Assembly: GCA_030550075.1 (NCBI GenBank)
Contig: JAUQQB010000107.1
Span: forward strand, 1-8,383
Direction of reading: 5' to 3'
Origin: Chloroflexota bacterium
GTDB lineage: Bacteria > Chloroflexota > Anaerolineae > Thermoflexales > Thermoflexaceae
Length of the DNA: 8,383 nucleotides
The position numbers were made by a program, and so were the translations under genes. The notes under the pieces were generated by a model. The model had not been told where the DNA came from, searched no databases, and saw nothing but the letters and a program-made list of their open reading frames with translations. Shown piece by piece: positions 1 to 6,094 of this stretch; the first letter of the stretch is position 1; each line of letters starts with the position of its first letter.

Positions 1-19
1 CGTCGTGCCCGTTCTTTTT

Positions 20-48
20 GCGAACGCCCAGAACGGGCGCTTCGCTTT
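20..48 (+). terminator. Weak terminator-like hairpin of an upstream gene
   Basis: The arm GCGAACGCCC (20-29) pairs with GGGCG-c-TTCGC (35-45) across a 5-nt loop, leaving one bulged C at position 40. Only TTT follows, so the U tract is poor. A second pairing of the same region, GCCCGTTCT (7-15) with AGAACGGGC (30-38), is also possible. It may end a gene lying left of the window. No coding sequence can be supported here. Confidence 0.3.
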
Positions 49-119
49 GAGGGCCTCGTCCTCCAAAGCCCCACAGAAGGTGTGCGGGGCTCCCCGCTCC
101 AGAATCCTCTCCTCCCAGT

Positions 120-148
120 TTGACAAATCGCCCTCCTTATGGCAACAT
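120..148 (+). promoter_or_regulatory. Candidate sigma-A promoter of the pyr operon
   Basis: A perfect -35 box TTGACA (120-125) is followed after 17 nt by CAACAT (143-148), which matches the -10 consensus at only 3 of 6 bases. It is preceded by TGG (140-142), the layout of an extended -10. Transcription would start near 155, at the first leader hairpin, and give an untranslated leader of about 310 nt before pyrC. The -35 and spacing are good and the -10 is weak. Confidence 0.4.
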
Positions 149-467
149 AGAATCCCGGCATGGGCCGGGACTTCTTCAGGTTCTCCTCCCAGATTCGATC
201 TCGAAGGCCCCATCGGATCCCATCCCCCGATGGGGCAGAGTGTGTGCTTTCCAGGCACCGGGTTGGCGAGCTCGCCCCCGGTGCTTTTTTATATCCCATT
301 GCGAAAGGATCCCGCTCCCAGCCCTTGCCGGGTTTCGCCTTTCCCTCTTTTGCGCCTGCATGCACTGTGCCGGACTCTGGACATCAGGGTTGGGAGGTGA
401 GAGCCGGCCAGAGGCACCTCCGGCGATTTCGATCGGTCCCCCACATCCATTCACTGGAGGAACCCGA
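149..467 (+). promoter_or_regulatory. Structured leader of the pyr operon
   Basis: No convincing gene lies in this stretch. It holds three inverted repeats besides the terminator described separately. TCCCGGC (153-159) pairs with GCCGGGA (164-170) over an ATGG loop. GCCCCATCGG (207-216) pairs perfectly with CCGATGGGGC (227-236) over a 10-nt loop. GGAGGTG (393-399) pairs with CACCTCC (415-421) over a 15-nt loop containing CCAGAGG, which only faintly recalls a PyrR-binding loop. The ordered hairpins between a promoter and the first pyr gene suggest leader-based control, but no known riboswitch or PyrR consensus is recognisable. The pyrC Shine-Dalgarno GGAGG is at about 457-461. Confidence 0.4.
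255..290 (+). terminator. Intrinsic terminator / probable attenuator in pyr leader
   Basis: GCACCGGG (255-262) pairs with CCCGGTGC (277-284). After a TT bulge (263-264), GGCG and CGCC extend the stem to an AGCT loop. Six T residues follow (285-290), then ATAT. This is the strongest classical intrinsic terminator in the window. It lies downstream of the candidate promoter at 120-148 and about 178 bp upstream of pyrC, the position expected of a transcription attenuator. It could instead terminate an upstream transcript, though another weak terminator already sits at 20-48. Confidence 0.7.
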
Positions 468-1556
468 ATGAGCCTCGTTCGCCTGCCCGGCGCGGCGGAT
501 ATCCATGTGCACCTGCGGGAACCCGGAGACACGCATAAAGAGGACTTCGCGAGCGGGACGGCGGCGGCGCTGGCCGGTGGGGTGGTCACGGTGCTGGCGA
601 TGCCCAACACCCGCCCGCCCCTCGTGGATCCCGCGACTTTCCAGGAGGCCATGCAGCAGGCTCAGGCGAAGGCGCGCTGCGAGGTGGGTCTCTTCGTCGG
701 GGGCACGCCGGAGAACCCCGAGATCGCCGCGGCCCTCGCCCCGCGGGCGGCCGGGTTGAAGCTCTACCTGGATGAGACCTATGGCCCGCTACGGCTGGAG
801 GCGCTGCCCGCCATCCTGCGCCATTTCCAGAGCTGGCCCGGCCCCCGCCCCATCGCCGTCCACGCGGAAGGGCGGACCGTGGCGATGGTGCTGGGACTGG
901 TGGCTCTCTTCCGCCAGCCGGTTCACTTCTGCCACATCAGCCGCCGGGAGGAGATCCTCCTGATCCGTCGGGCGAAGGAGCGAGGGCTCCCGGTGACCTG
1001 CGAGGTCACGCCTCATCATCTGTTCCTAACAGAGGAAGATCTCCCCCGCCTCGGCCCGCTCGGCCACATGCGGCCGCCGCTGGCCACACGGGCCGATCAG
1101 GAAGCGCTCTGGGCGAACCTGCCGGTGATCGATGCGGTGGCGACCGACCATGCCCCGCATACCATCGAGGAAAAACAGAGCCCGCATCCCCCACCCGGGG
1201 TGCCGGGCCTGGAGACGATGCTGCCGCTGTTGCTCACCGCCGTCGCCGAAGGCCGCCTGTCCCTGGAGGAGGCCATCCGGCTCACCGCTACGGGACCGCG
1301 GCGAATCTATGGCCTCCTGGAGCCGCCGCAGACCTGGGTGGAGGTTGAGTGGGGAGGGCCGTGGACGCTCTCCCGGGAAGGGCTCTTCACCCGTTGCGGG
1401 TGGACCCCTTTCGAGGGAATGGCCGTGCGGGCGCGGGTGCGCCGCACCGTCCTGGGGGGCCGGGTGGTCTTCGAGGATGGCAAGATCCACGCGCCGCCAA
1501 GCTCCGGGCGCGTGCTGTTCGCCGGTTCGGATTCCTCCGGAAGATCTGCAGCGTAA
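468..1556 (+). CDS. pyrC: Dihydroorotase, CAD-like (362 aa)
   Basis: Zinc amidohydrolase that cyclises carbamoyl-aspartate to dihydroorotate, the third step of UMP synthesis in the cytosol. Visible metal ligands are H13 and H15 in DIHVHLREPG, the carboxylatable K98 in GLKLYLDET, H132 in VHAEG, H156 in FCHIS and D227 in TDHAPH. C155 and E179 match the extra zinc site described for human CAD. Ligand spacings of 85, 34, 24 and 71 residues are nearly those recalled for human CAD (85, 34, 24, 72), and long stretches such as the one around PGLETMLPLLLTAV (247-260) match it. The flexible-loop pair is T104-Y105 where CAD has T-F. The frame is open from 120, but ATG 468 is chosen because GGAGG lies about 7 nt upstream and the fold begins at residue 4. 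At 362 aa it is shorter than typical bacterial PyrC (about 420). First gene of the pyr cluster; 122 bp precede pyrB. Confidence 0.95.
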   Translation: MSLVRLPGAADIHVHLREPGDTHKEDFASGTAAALAGGVVTVLAMPNTRPPLVDPATFQEAMQQAQAKARCEVGLFVGGTPENPEIAAALAPRAAGLKLYLDETYGPLRLEALPAILRHFQSWPGPRPIAVHAEGRTVAMVLGLVALFRQPVHFCHISRREEILLIRRAKERGLPVTCEVTPHHLFLTEEDLPRLGPLGHMRPPLATRADQEALWANLPVIDAVATDHAPHTIEEKQSPHPPPGVPGLETMLPLLLTAVAEGRLSLEEAIRLTATGPRRIYGLLEPPQTWVEVEWGGPWTLSREGLFTRCGWTPFEGMAVRARVRRTVLGGRVVFEDGKIHAPPSSGRVLFAGSDSSGRSAA

Positions 1557-1590
1557 GGGGCGGCGCACTTTGGCGCGCCGCCCCTTACGC
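1551..1590. repeat. 16-bp perfect inverted repeat spanning the pyrC stop
   Basis: GCGTAAGGGGCGGCGC (1551-1566) pairs without mismatch with GCGCCGCCCCTTACGC (1575-1590) over an 8-nt loop. The last sense codon and the TAA stop of pyrC lie in the left arm. AAGGAGAACAATCGG follows rather than a T run, so it is not a classical intrinsic terminator. It may protect or process the mRNA between pyrC and pyrB, pause RNA polymerase, or be a REP-like insertion. The remaining pyrC-pyrB spacer (1591-1678) shows no clear promoter; the pyrB Shine-Dalgarno GGGAGG is near 1667-1672. Confidence 0.75.
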
Positions 1591-1678
1591 AAGGAGAACA
1601 ATCGGTTGGGGTAGAACAGGTTATCCTCAGCGGTCCACCCTGCTTCAAACTTCCTTATCCTGAGTCGGGAGGTGAACG

Positions 1679-2674
1679 ATGGTGACACGTCCACGTCTGT
1701 TCCAGTTCGATGGCTCGATCCAGCGGGAGCCGGTCAACCCGCACAACGGCTTCTACATGCAGGATATCCTCTCGGTCTCCCAGTTCAATCGGGAGAACCT
1801 GGCCTATCTCTTCGATGTCGCCGAGGAGATGCGGGAGCTGGTCCGCCGGGTGGGCGCCTGTGACCTCCTCAAGGGCTACGTGATGGCCTGCGTCTTCTAC
1901 GAGCCCAGCACCCGCACCAGCTCCTCATTCATCGCGGCGATGGAGCGCCTGGGCGGGAGCGTCATCCCGATCACCCAGGGCGTCCAGTTCTCCTCGGTGG
2001 CCAAGGGCGAATCCCTGGAGGATACGATCAAAACCCTGGAGCAGTATTCGGACGTGATCGTGCTGCGCCATCCCGAGGTGGGCGCGGCGAAGATCGCCGC
2101 CGAAGTGGCGGACGTGCCGGTGATCAACGCCGGCGACGGCATCGGGGAGCACCCCACCCAGGCGCTCCTGGATCTCTTCACTATCCAGGAGGAGCTGGGC
2201 TGCATCGATGGCCTCCACATCGCGATGGTCGGGGATCTCCGCTTCGGGCGCACGGTGCATTCCCTCACCAAGCTGCTCACGATGTATGACGTCCGTCTCT
2301 CCTTCGTGTCACCGGAGATCCTGCGCCTGCCCCTCGACCTGATGAATGAAGTGCGCGCGAAAGGGATCCCGGTGTATGAGACCTACGATGTGGCGGACGT
2401 GATCGGGGATGCGGATGTGCTCTACGTGACGCGGGTGCAGAAGGAGCGCTTCACCGACCTCAACGCCTATGAACAGGTGAAGAACTACTATGTAATCACG
2501 CCGGAGCTTATGAGGCGGGCCAAGGAACGGATGATCGTGATGCATCCACTGCCCCGTGTCGGGGAGATCGATCCGGCCGTGGATCGGGACCCGCGGGCGG
2601 CTTACTTCCGCCAGGTGGCCAACGGCCTCTACATCCGGATGGCCCTGCTGGCCGCCGTGCTGGGCAAGGCGTGA
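1679..2674 (+). CDS. pyrB: Aspartate carbamoyltransferase catalytic chain (331 aa)
   Basis: Condenses carbamoyl phosphate with aspartate to carbamoyl-aspartate, the committed step of pyrimidine synthesis. The carbamoyl-phosphate domain shows the STRTSSSF phosphate loop (77-84), the mobile loop AKGES with K109 (108-112), and HPTQALLDL (158-166). The aspartate domain shows GDLRFGRTVHSL (185-196) and HPLPR (289-293). It ends in a stretch (about 303-328) nearly the same as the end of the ATC domain of animal CAD, including DPRAAYFRQ. ATG 1679 has GGGAGGTGA immediately upstream at good spacing. Length is slightly above the 300-310 aa of most bacterial PyrB because of an extra N-terminal segment of about 20 residues. 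No regulatory pyrI is nearby, so a catalytic trimer is likely. pyrF-pyrE starts 14 nt downstream, indicating one transcript. Confidence 0.96.
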   Translation: MVTRPRLFQFDGSIQREPVNPHNGFYMQDILSVSQFNRENLAYLFDVAEEMRELVRRVGACDLLKGYVMACVFYEPSTRTSSSFIAAMERLGGSVIPITQGVQFSSVAKGESLEDTIKTLEQYSDVIVLRHPEVGAAKIAAEVADVPVINAGDGIGEHPTQALLDLFTIQEELGCIDGLHIAMVGDLRFGRTVHSLTKLLTMYDVRLSFVSPEILRLPLDLMNEVRAKGIPVYETYDVADVIGDADVLYVTRVQKERFTDLNAYEQVKNYYVITPELMRRAKERMIVMHPLPRVGEIDPAVDRDPRAAYFRQVANGLYIRMALLAAVLGKA

Positions 2675-2688
2675 GGTGGGAGCAGACG

Positions 2689-4092
2689 ATGGGATTCTTC
2701 GAACGCCTCCACGAGCGCACCCATGGAACCCGCCTGGGACTGTGCGTCGGGCTGGATCCGGTGCCCGCCCGCCTTCCGGCCTGGGCGCATCGGCACCCGG
2801 ATCCGGTCTTCGCCTTCCTGCGCTGGATCATCGGGGCGACCGCGGAGGTCGCCGTGGCCTATAAGCCCAATCTGGCATTCTATCTGGCGCTGGGCCCCTC
2901 CGGCCTGGAGACCTTGCGCGCGGTCCGGTCGGCGATCCCCCCGGAGATTCCGGTGATCCTGGATGGGAAGTTCGGGGACATCGGATGGACGGCGGAAGCC
3001 TACGCGCAGTTCGCCTTCGACATCCTCCGCGCCGACGCGGTGACCCTGAACCCCTTCCTCGGACCGGAAGCATTGCGCCCATTCCTGGATCGTCAGGACC
3101 GGGGGATCTTCCTTTTGATCCGGACCTCGAACCCGGGCGCGGAGGCCGTGCAGGAGCTAGTGGCGGGAGGGGAGCCCCTCTATCAGGCCCTGGCCCGGCA
3201 GGCCCTCCGCTGGCCCGGAGGCGAGCGGATTGGCTTCGTGGTGGGCGCAACCGTGCCCCATGCGCTGGCCGCCCTGCGCCGCCTGGCTCCTGACCGCTGG
3301 TTCTTGATCCCCGGGATCGGCCCCCAGGGAGGCGATCCGGCGGCGGTGATCGCCCTGGCCGGTCCTCCCGCCCTGATCGCTGCTTCCCGCGAGATCCTGG
3401 AAGCGTCCGATCCCGGTGGGGCCGCCCGATCCCTTCTGGAGCGCGCTCGCGGGAGCGCGGCGGAGCCGTCGCCAGCGGCCTCCGCCCGCCTCCTGGCCCG
3501 GTGGCTGTATGAAACCGGCTGCATTCGCTTCGGGGATTTCGTTCTCAAATCCGGGCAGCGCTCGCCCATCTACCTGGATCTGCGGCGGCTGGTGACATTC
3601 CCCCAAACCCTGGAGGCCATCGCGGGCCTCTACGCCGCCCTTCTGGAGGGGCTGGCTTTCGACCGGCTGGCGGCGCTTCCCTACGCGGCCCTTCCGATTG
3701 GAACGGCGGTTGCCCTTCGAACCGGCCGTCCGCTGATCTATCCGCGGAAGGAGACGAAGAGCTACGGCACCGCCCAGCGGATCGAAGGTGACTTCCGGCC
3801 TGGGGAGACTGTGGTGGTCCTGGATGACGTGCTGACCACAGGGGCCAGCAAGCGGGAGGCCATCCAGGTCCTGGAGGAAGCAGGACTGCGCGTCACCGAT
3901 ATCGTAGTCCTGGTGGATCGGGAGCAAGGGGGGCGACAGGAACTGGAGGCCGCTAACTACCGGGTCCACGCCGTGGTCACGCTGACGGATCTGCTGGAAG
4001 CCCTGGCAGCGGAGGGATGGATCTCCGGGGAGGAGCGCGATCGCATCCGGGCGGAAATCGCCGGGGGGTCGCTCTCAGGCAACGCAGAATAA
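2689..4092 (+). CDS. pyrFE: Bifunctional OMP decarboxylase / orotate phosphoribosyltransferase fusion (467 aa)
   Basis: Carries out the last two steps to UMP: orotate plus PRPP gives OMP, which is decarboxylated. Residues 1-255 are an OMP decarboxylase of the bacterial type 2 kind: LDPVP (22-26), catalytic K59, and D92, K94, D97 in DGKFGDIGWTA, then TLNPFLG (119-125) and the phosphate-binding PGIGPQGG (208-215). An Ala/Ser/Pro-rich linker (about 256-267) leads to OPRT (268-460): FGDFVLKSG (281-289), RKETKSYG (353-360) and the PRPP loop VVVLDDVLTTGAS (375-387). The order is ODC-OPRT, opposite to animal UMPS; it is known from cyanobacteria, Chloroflexota and trypanosomatids. ATG 2689 is preferred, with GGGAG 6 nt upstream. 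GTG 2671, which overlaps the pyrB stop, would add six residues. No stop or frameshift breaks the linker. Fusion would limit loss of OMP. Confidence 0.95.
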   Translation: MGFFERLHERTHGTRLGLCVGLDPVPARLPAWAHRHPDPVFAFLRWIIGATAEVAVAYKPNLAFYLALGPSGLETLRAVRSAIPPEIPVILDGKFGDIGWTAEAYAQFAFDILRADAVTLNPFLGPEALRPFLDRQDRGIFLLIRTSNPGAEAVQELVAGGEPLYQALARQALRWPGGERIGFVVGATVPHALAALRRLAPDRWFLIPGIGPQGGDPAAVIALAGPPALIAASREILEASDPGGAARSLLERARGSAAEPSPAASARLLARWLYETGCIRFGDFVLKSGQRSPIYLDLRRLVTFPQTLEAIAGLYAALLEGLAFDRLAALPYAALPIGTAVALRTGRPLIYPRKETKSYGTAQRIEGDFRPGETVVVLDDVLTTGASKREAIQVLEEAGLRVTDIVVLVDREQGGRQELEAANYRVHAVVTLTDLLEALAAEGWISGEERDRIRAEIAGGSLSGNAE

Positions 4093-4146
4093 GCAAGCAG
4101 GGCCAGAAGGCGCTCACCGAACCTGATCCGGTCTGAGGAGGAAGCG

Positions 4147-5109
4147 GTGGGCTCAGAACTTTCTCATGAAGGGTGGGAATCTGGGGTAGACCTGTCGTGC
4201 GAGATCGCGGGCGTTCATCTTTCAAACCCTCTCGTGCTGGCCTCCGGGATCCTGGGCACGAGCGCGGCGCTGATGGCGCGCATGGCCCGGCTGGGGGCCG
4301 GGGCGATCACCGCCAAGTCGGCCACGCGGCTCCCACGGGCCGGACATCCCAGCCCGATCCTGCTGGATTGGGGGCACGGGTTGATCAACGCGGTGGGCCT
4401 CACCAACCCGGGCGCCGAGGGGATGGCGGCGATCCTCCGGGAGGCCCGGACGGAACTGGCCGCCATGGGTGTCCCGCTCATCGCCAGCGTCTTCGCCGCC
4501 AGCGTGGAGGAGTTCGTGGAGGTCGCCCGCATCCTGGCGACGGCGGAACCCGACATGATCGAGCTCAACCTCTCGTGCCCGAACGTGGCCGCCGAATACG
4601 GCGAGATCTTCGCCGCCAGCCCGAAGGCGACCGCGGAGGCCGTGGCGGCGGTGAAGCGCGCCGTGCCCTGCCCGGTCCTTGCGAAGCTCGCCCCCAATGT
4701 GCCCGATATCGGCCGGATCGCCCGCGCCGCTGAGGAAGCGGGAGCGGACGCCATCACAGCGATCAACACCATGCCGGGGATGGTGATCGATATTGAATCC
4801 GGGCGCCCGATCCTGAGCAACCGAGAGGGCGGACTCTCCGGACCCGCCCTGAAGCCCATCGCGATCCGCTGCGTTTACGAGATCGCCCGCGCGGTGCGCA
4901 TCCCGATCATCGGCACCGGAGGGGTCCTCACCGGTGAGGACGCCATCGAGATGATTATGGCGGGGGCGACAGCGGTGGGCGTGGGCTCGGCGGTCGCCTA
5001 CCGGGGCGTGGACGTCTTCCAGGCCATCCGCCAGGAGATGGAAACGTGGCTGGCGGCTCACGGCTACCGGTGCCTGCAGGAGATCCGCGGTCGGGCGCAT
5101 CGGGAATGA
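4147..5109 (+). CDS. pyrD: Dihydroorotate dehydrogenase, class 1B catalytic subunit (320 aa)
   Basis: FMN-dependent oxidation of dihydroorotate to orotate in the cytosol. The TIM-barrel pattern is complete: NPLVLASG (27-34), AKSAT with K57 (56-60), NAVGLTNPG (81-89), the active-site segment ELNLSCPN with C144 (139-146), K180, INTMPGM (206-212), NREGGLSGPALKP (225-237), and the FMN phosphate sites GTGGV (256-260) and GVGSA (278-282). The GGLSGPAxKPxAIR segment closely matches class 1B (PyrDB) enzymes, which normally work with the iron-sulfur flavoprotein PyrK and NAD+. No pyrK is in the window. GTG 4147 is the start, preceded by TGAGGAGG at good spacing; the first 14 residues are not conserved family sequence. 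It follows pyrFE after 54 nt, likely in the same operon. Confidence 0.94.
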   Translation: MGSELSHEGWESGVDLSCEIAGVHLSNPLVLASGILGTSAALMARMARLGAGAITAKSATRLPRAGHPSPILLDWGHGLINAVGLTNPGAEGMAAILREARTELAAMGVPLIASVFAASVEEFVEVARILATAEPDMIELNLSCPNVAAEYGEIFAASPKATAEAVAAVKRAVPCPVLAKLAPNVPDIGRIARAAEEAGADAITAINTMPGMVIDIESGRPILSNREGGLSGPALKPIAIRCVYEIARAVRIPIIGTGGVLTGEDAIEMIMAGATAVGVGSAVAYRGVDVFQAIRQEMETWLAAHGYRCLQEIRGRAHRE

Positions 5110-5125
5110 TCGGGGCAATCCGGGA

Positions 5126-5131
5126 TAAAAT
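5126..5131 (+). promoter_or_regulatory. Candidate -10 box for the grpE transcript
   Basis: TAAAAT, 5 of 6 to the -10 consensus, lies in a short AT-rich patch (5125-5136) in an otherwise GC-rich spacer. The -35 position 17 nt upstream (GGAATG, inside the pyrD end) is poor. If used, it gives a grpE 5' leader of about 120 nt that contains the long inverted repeat at 5168-5214. No CIRCE (TTAGCACTC-N9-GAGTGCTAA) operator is present. Confidence 0.3.
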
Positions 5132-5167
5132 AATTAGGAGTTACGCCGTTGACCCTGTTCCCTGGGG

Positions 5168-5214
5168 TTTTTGGGCTGGGCCGGGCGTCAAAGGTGCCCG
5201 GCCCAGCCCAAAAA
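5168..5214. repeat. 19-bp perfect inverted repeat, 9-nt loop (element copy 1)
   Basis: TTTTTGGGCTGGGCCGGGC (5168-5186) and GCCCGGCCCAGCCCAAAAA (5196-5214) are exact reverse complements around the loop GTCAAAGGT. On both strands the 3' arm ends in A5, so neither reading gives a hairpin followed by a free U tract. The T5 and A5 ends are part of the stem. Read on the - strand, the core from GGGCTGGG to CCCG matches 24 of 28 bases of the sequence ending this window (8356-8383). It lies 45 bp upstream of grpE, between pyrD and the chaperone genes. Possible roles are an mRNA or transcription barrier between operons, or a REP/MITE-like dispersed element. Confidence 0.85.
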
Positions 5215-5258
5215 GAGACTTTCCCACGATCCTCTGGCCGCGGAGAGAGGGCGGAAAA

Positions 5259-5918
5259 ATGGATAGCCTGGAAGATGGAGGTGAAACCGTGGAGGAGCAT
5301 GGAATCCTGCAACCGGAAACGACGGGCGAGACACCGGCTTCCTCAGCGCCTCAGGAGACAACCGTCGCGGAAGCCGAGGTCTCGCTGGCGGAGCAGGTAG
5401 AGGCATTGAAAAAGGAGCTGGAGGCAGCCCGCGCGCAGGCCCAGGAATACCTGGAAGGCTGGCAGCGGGAGCGAGCCGCCTTCGCGAACTATCGCAAGCG
5501 GGTGGAGGCCGAACGGGCTCAGTTCGCCGCCGAGGCAACAGCGCTGTTCATCCGCAAGATCCTGCCGATCATGGACGATCTTGAACGGGCCCTGCAGACC
5601 CTTCCGGACAACCTGCGCCATCTGACCTGGGTGGAAGGGGTGGCGTTGATTTACCGCAAGCTGCAACTGGCTCTGGAATCGGAAGGGGTTCAACCGATTG
5701 AGGTGAAACCCGGTGACCTCTTCGACCCATTGCTTCATGAGGCGGTGCTCTATGAGCCCGTGGAGGGCTTCGAGGACGGCCAGATCGCGGAAGCGCTACA
5801 GAAAGGTTATAGGCTGGGCGAACGAGTGCTGCGCCCCACCCTGGTGAAGGTGGCCCGCAAGGTCGAACCTGCGCCCCAGACCCCCACGGATGAGTCGGGT
5901 GGGGAGGCGAGCACATAA
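5259..5918 (+). CDS. grpE: GrpE nucleotide exchange factor (219 aa)
   Basis: Cytosolic cochaperone that speeds ADP release from DnaK. Residues 1-40 are an acidic, disordered-looking tail rich in Glu, Thr and Pro. Residues about 42-95 form the long coiled coil of the GrpE dimer (alternating AEQVEALKKELEAA and QRERAAF), leading into FANYRKRVEAE (75-85) and IMDDLERAL (104-112). The beta-wing domain shows FDPLLHEAV (155-163) and the family's closing signature, GYRLGERVLRPTLVKV (183-198). Length is normal (about 180-220 aa). The start is ambiguous: ATG 5259 has GAGAGAGG upstream, while in-frame GTG 5289 has a better Shine-Dalgarno; the difference lies in the non-conserved tail. The frame stays open upstream into pyrD, which is not evidence for a longer protein. 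hrcA is absent just upstream. Confidence 0.93.
   Translation: MDSLEDGGETVEEHGILQPETTGETPASSAPQETTVAEAEVSLAEQVEALKKELEAARAQAQEYLEGWQRERAAFANYRKRVEAERAQFAAEATALFIRKILPIMDDLERALQTLPDNLRHLTWVEGVALIYRKLQLALESEGVQPIEVKPGDLFDPLLHEAVLYEPVEGFEDGQIAEALQKGYRLGERVLRPTLVKVARKVEPAPQTPTDESGGEAST
5277..5291 (+). promoter_or_regulatory. Strong internal ribosome binding site, alternative grpE start
   Basis: GGAGGTGA (5277-5284) lies 7 nt (counted from GGAGG) before an in-frame GTG at 5289. This site is a closer match to the anti-Shine-Dalgarno than the one before ATG 5259. Initiation here would give a 209-aa GrpE lacking ten residues of the acidic tail and leaving the coiled coil intact. Confidence 0.4.
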
Positions 5919-5923
5919 AGACG

Positions 5924-5961
5924 CCTTCCCCAGGAAGGTGGTGAGGGGCGACTTCACCACC
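5924..5961 (+). other. Overlapping hairpins after grpE
   Basis: CCTTCC (5924-5929) pairs with GGAAGG (5933-5938) over CCA. Alternatively GGTGGTGA (5937-5944) pairs with TCACCACC (5954-5961) over a 9-nt loop. The two share bases 5937-5938, so the full stems exclude one another. A C-rich run follows rather than T, so intrinsic termination is doubtful; a processing or pausing site between grpE and dnaJ is possible. The rest of the 176-bp spacer has a weak dnaJ Shine-Dalgarno (GAGG, 6087-6090). It also has two overlapping short stems (GCGAGC with GCTCGC, and CTGGC with GCCAG) near 6037-6068. Confidence 0.35.
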
Positions 5962-6094
5962 CGCCCCCGCCCCAGCCTTATCGATCTTCCTCACCACGCT
6001 GCTTTGTAGCACGGGGAGACAGGTTCGGTGGGAGGAGCGAGCTCAAAAGCGCTGGCAAGGCTCGCCAGGATTTCAAGAAAGATTGTGAGGTTCC

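Noticed and set aside
393..421. PyrR-binding site in the leader
   Set aside because: The CCAGAGG in the loop is only a partial match to the known loop consensus and the stem arrangement does not fit.
120..467. N-terminal extension of PyrC
   Set aside because: The frame is open, but the extension crosses a terminator and has no family similarity. ATG 468 has a good Shine-Dalgarno and fits the family start.
160..471. 103-codon + strand frame ending in an ATGA overlap with pyrC
   Set aside because: No Shine-Dalgarno before its ATG, low-complexity Arg/Pro/Ser composition, and it runs through the strong terminator. Kept only as a remark on possible leader coupling.
4222..5118. Long - strand frame opposite pyrD
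   Set aside because: His/Arg/Asp/Gly-rich antisense of a clear gene, with no motif. A byproduct of GC-rich codon use; the same applies to the other long - strand frames.
5168..5214. CIRCE heat-shock operator before grpE
   Set aside because: It shares only the 9-nt spacer with CIRCE; the arms are unrelated to TTAGCACTC/GAGTGCTAA.
5149..5400. 83-codon frame from TTG 5149 with AGGAG upstream
   Set aside because: It crosses the long palindrome and overlaps grpE out of frame. Its basic Arg/Ser-rich composition is typical of a shadow frame in GC-rich DNA.
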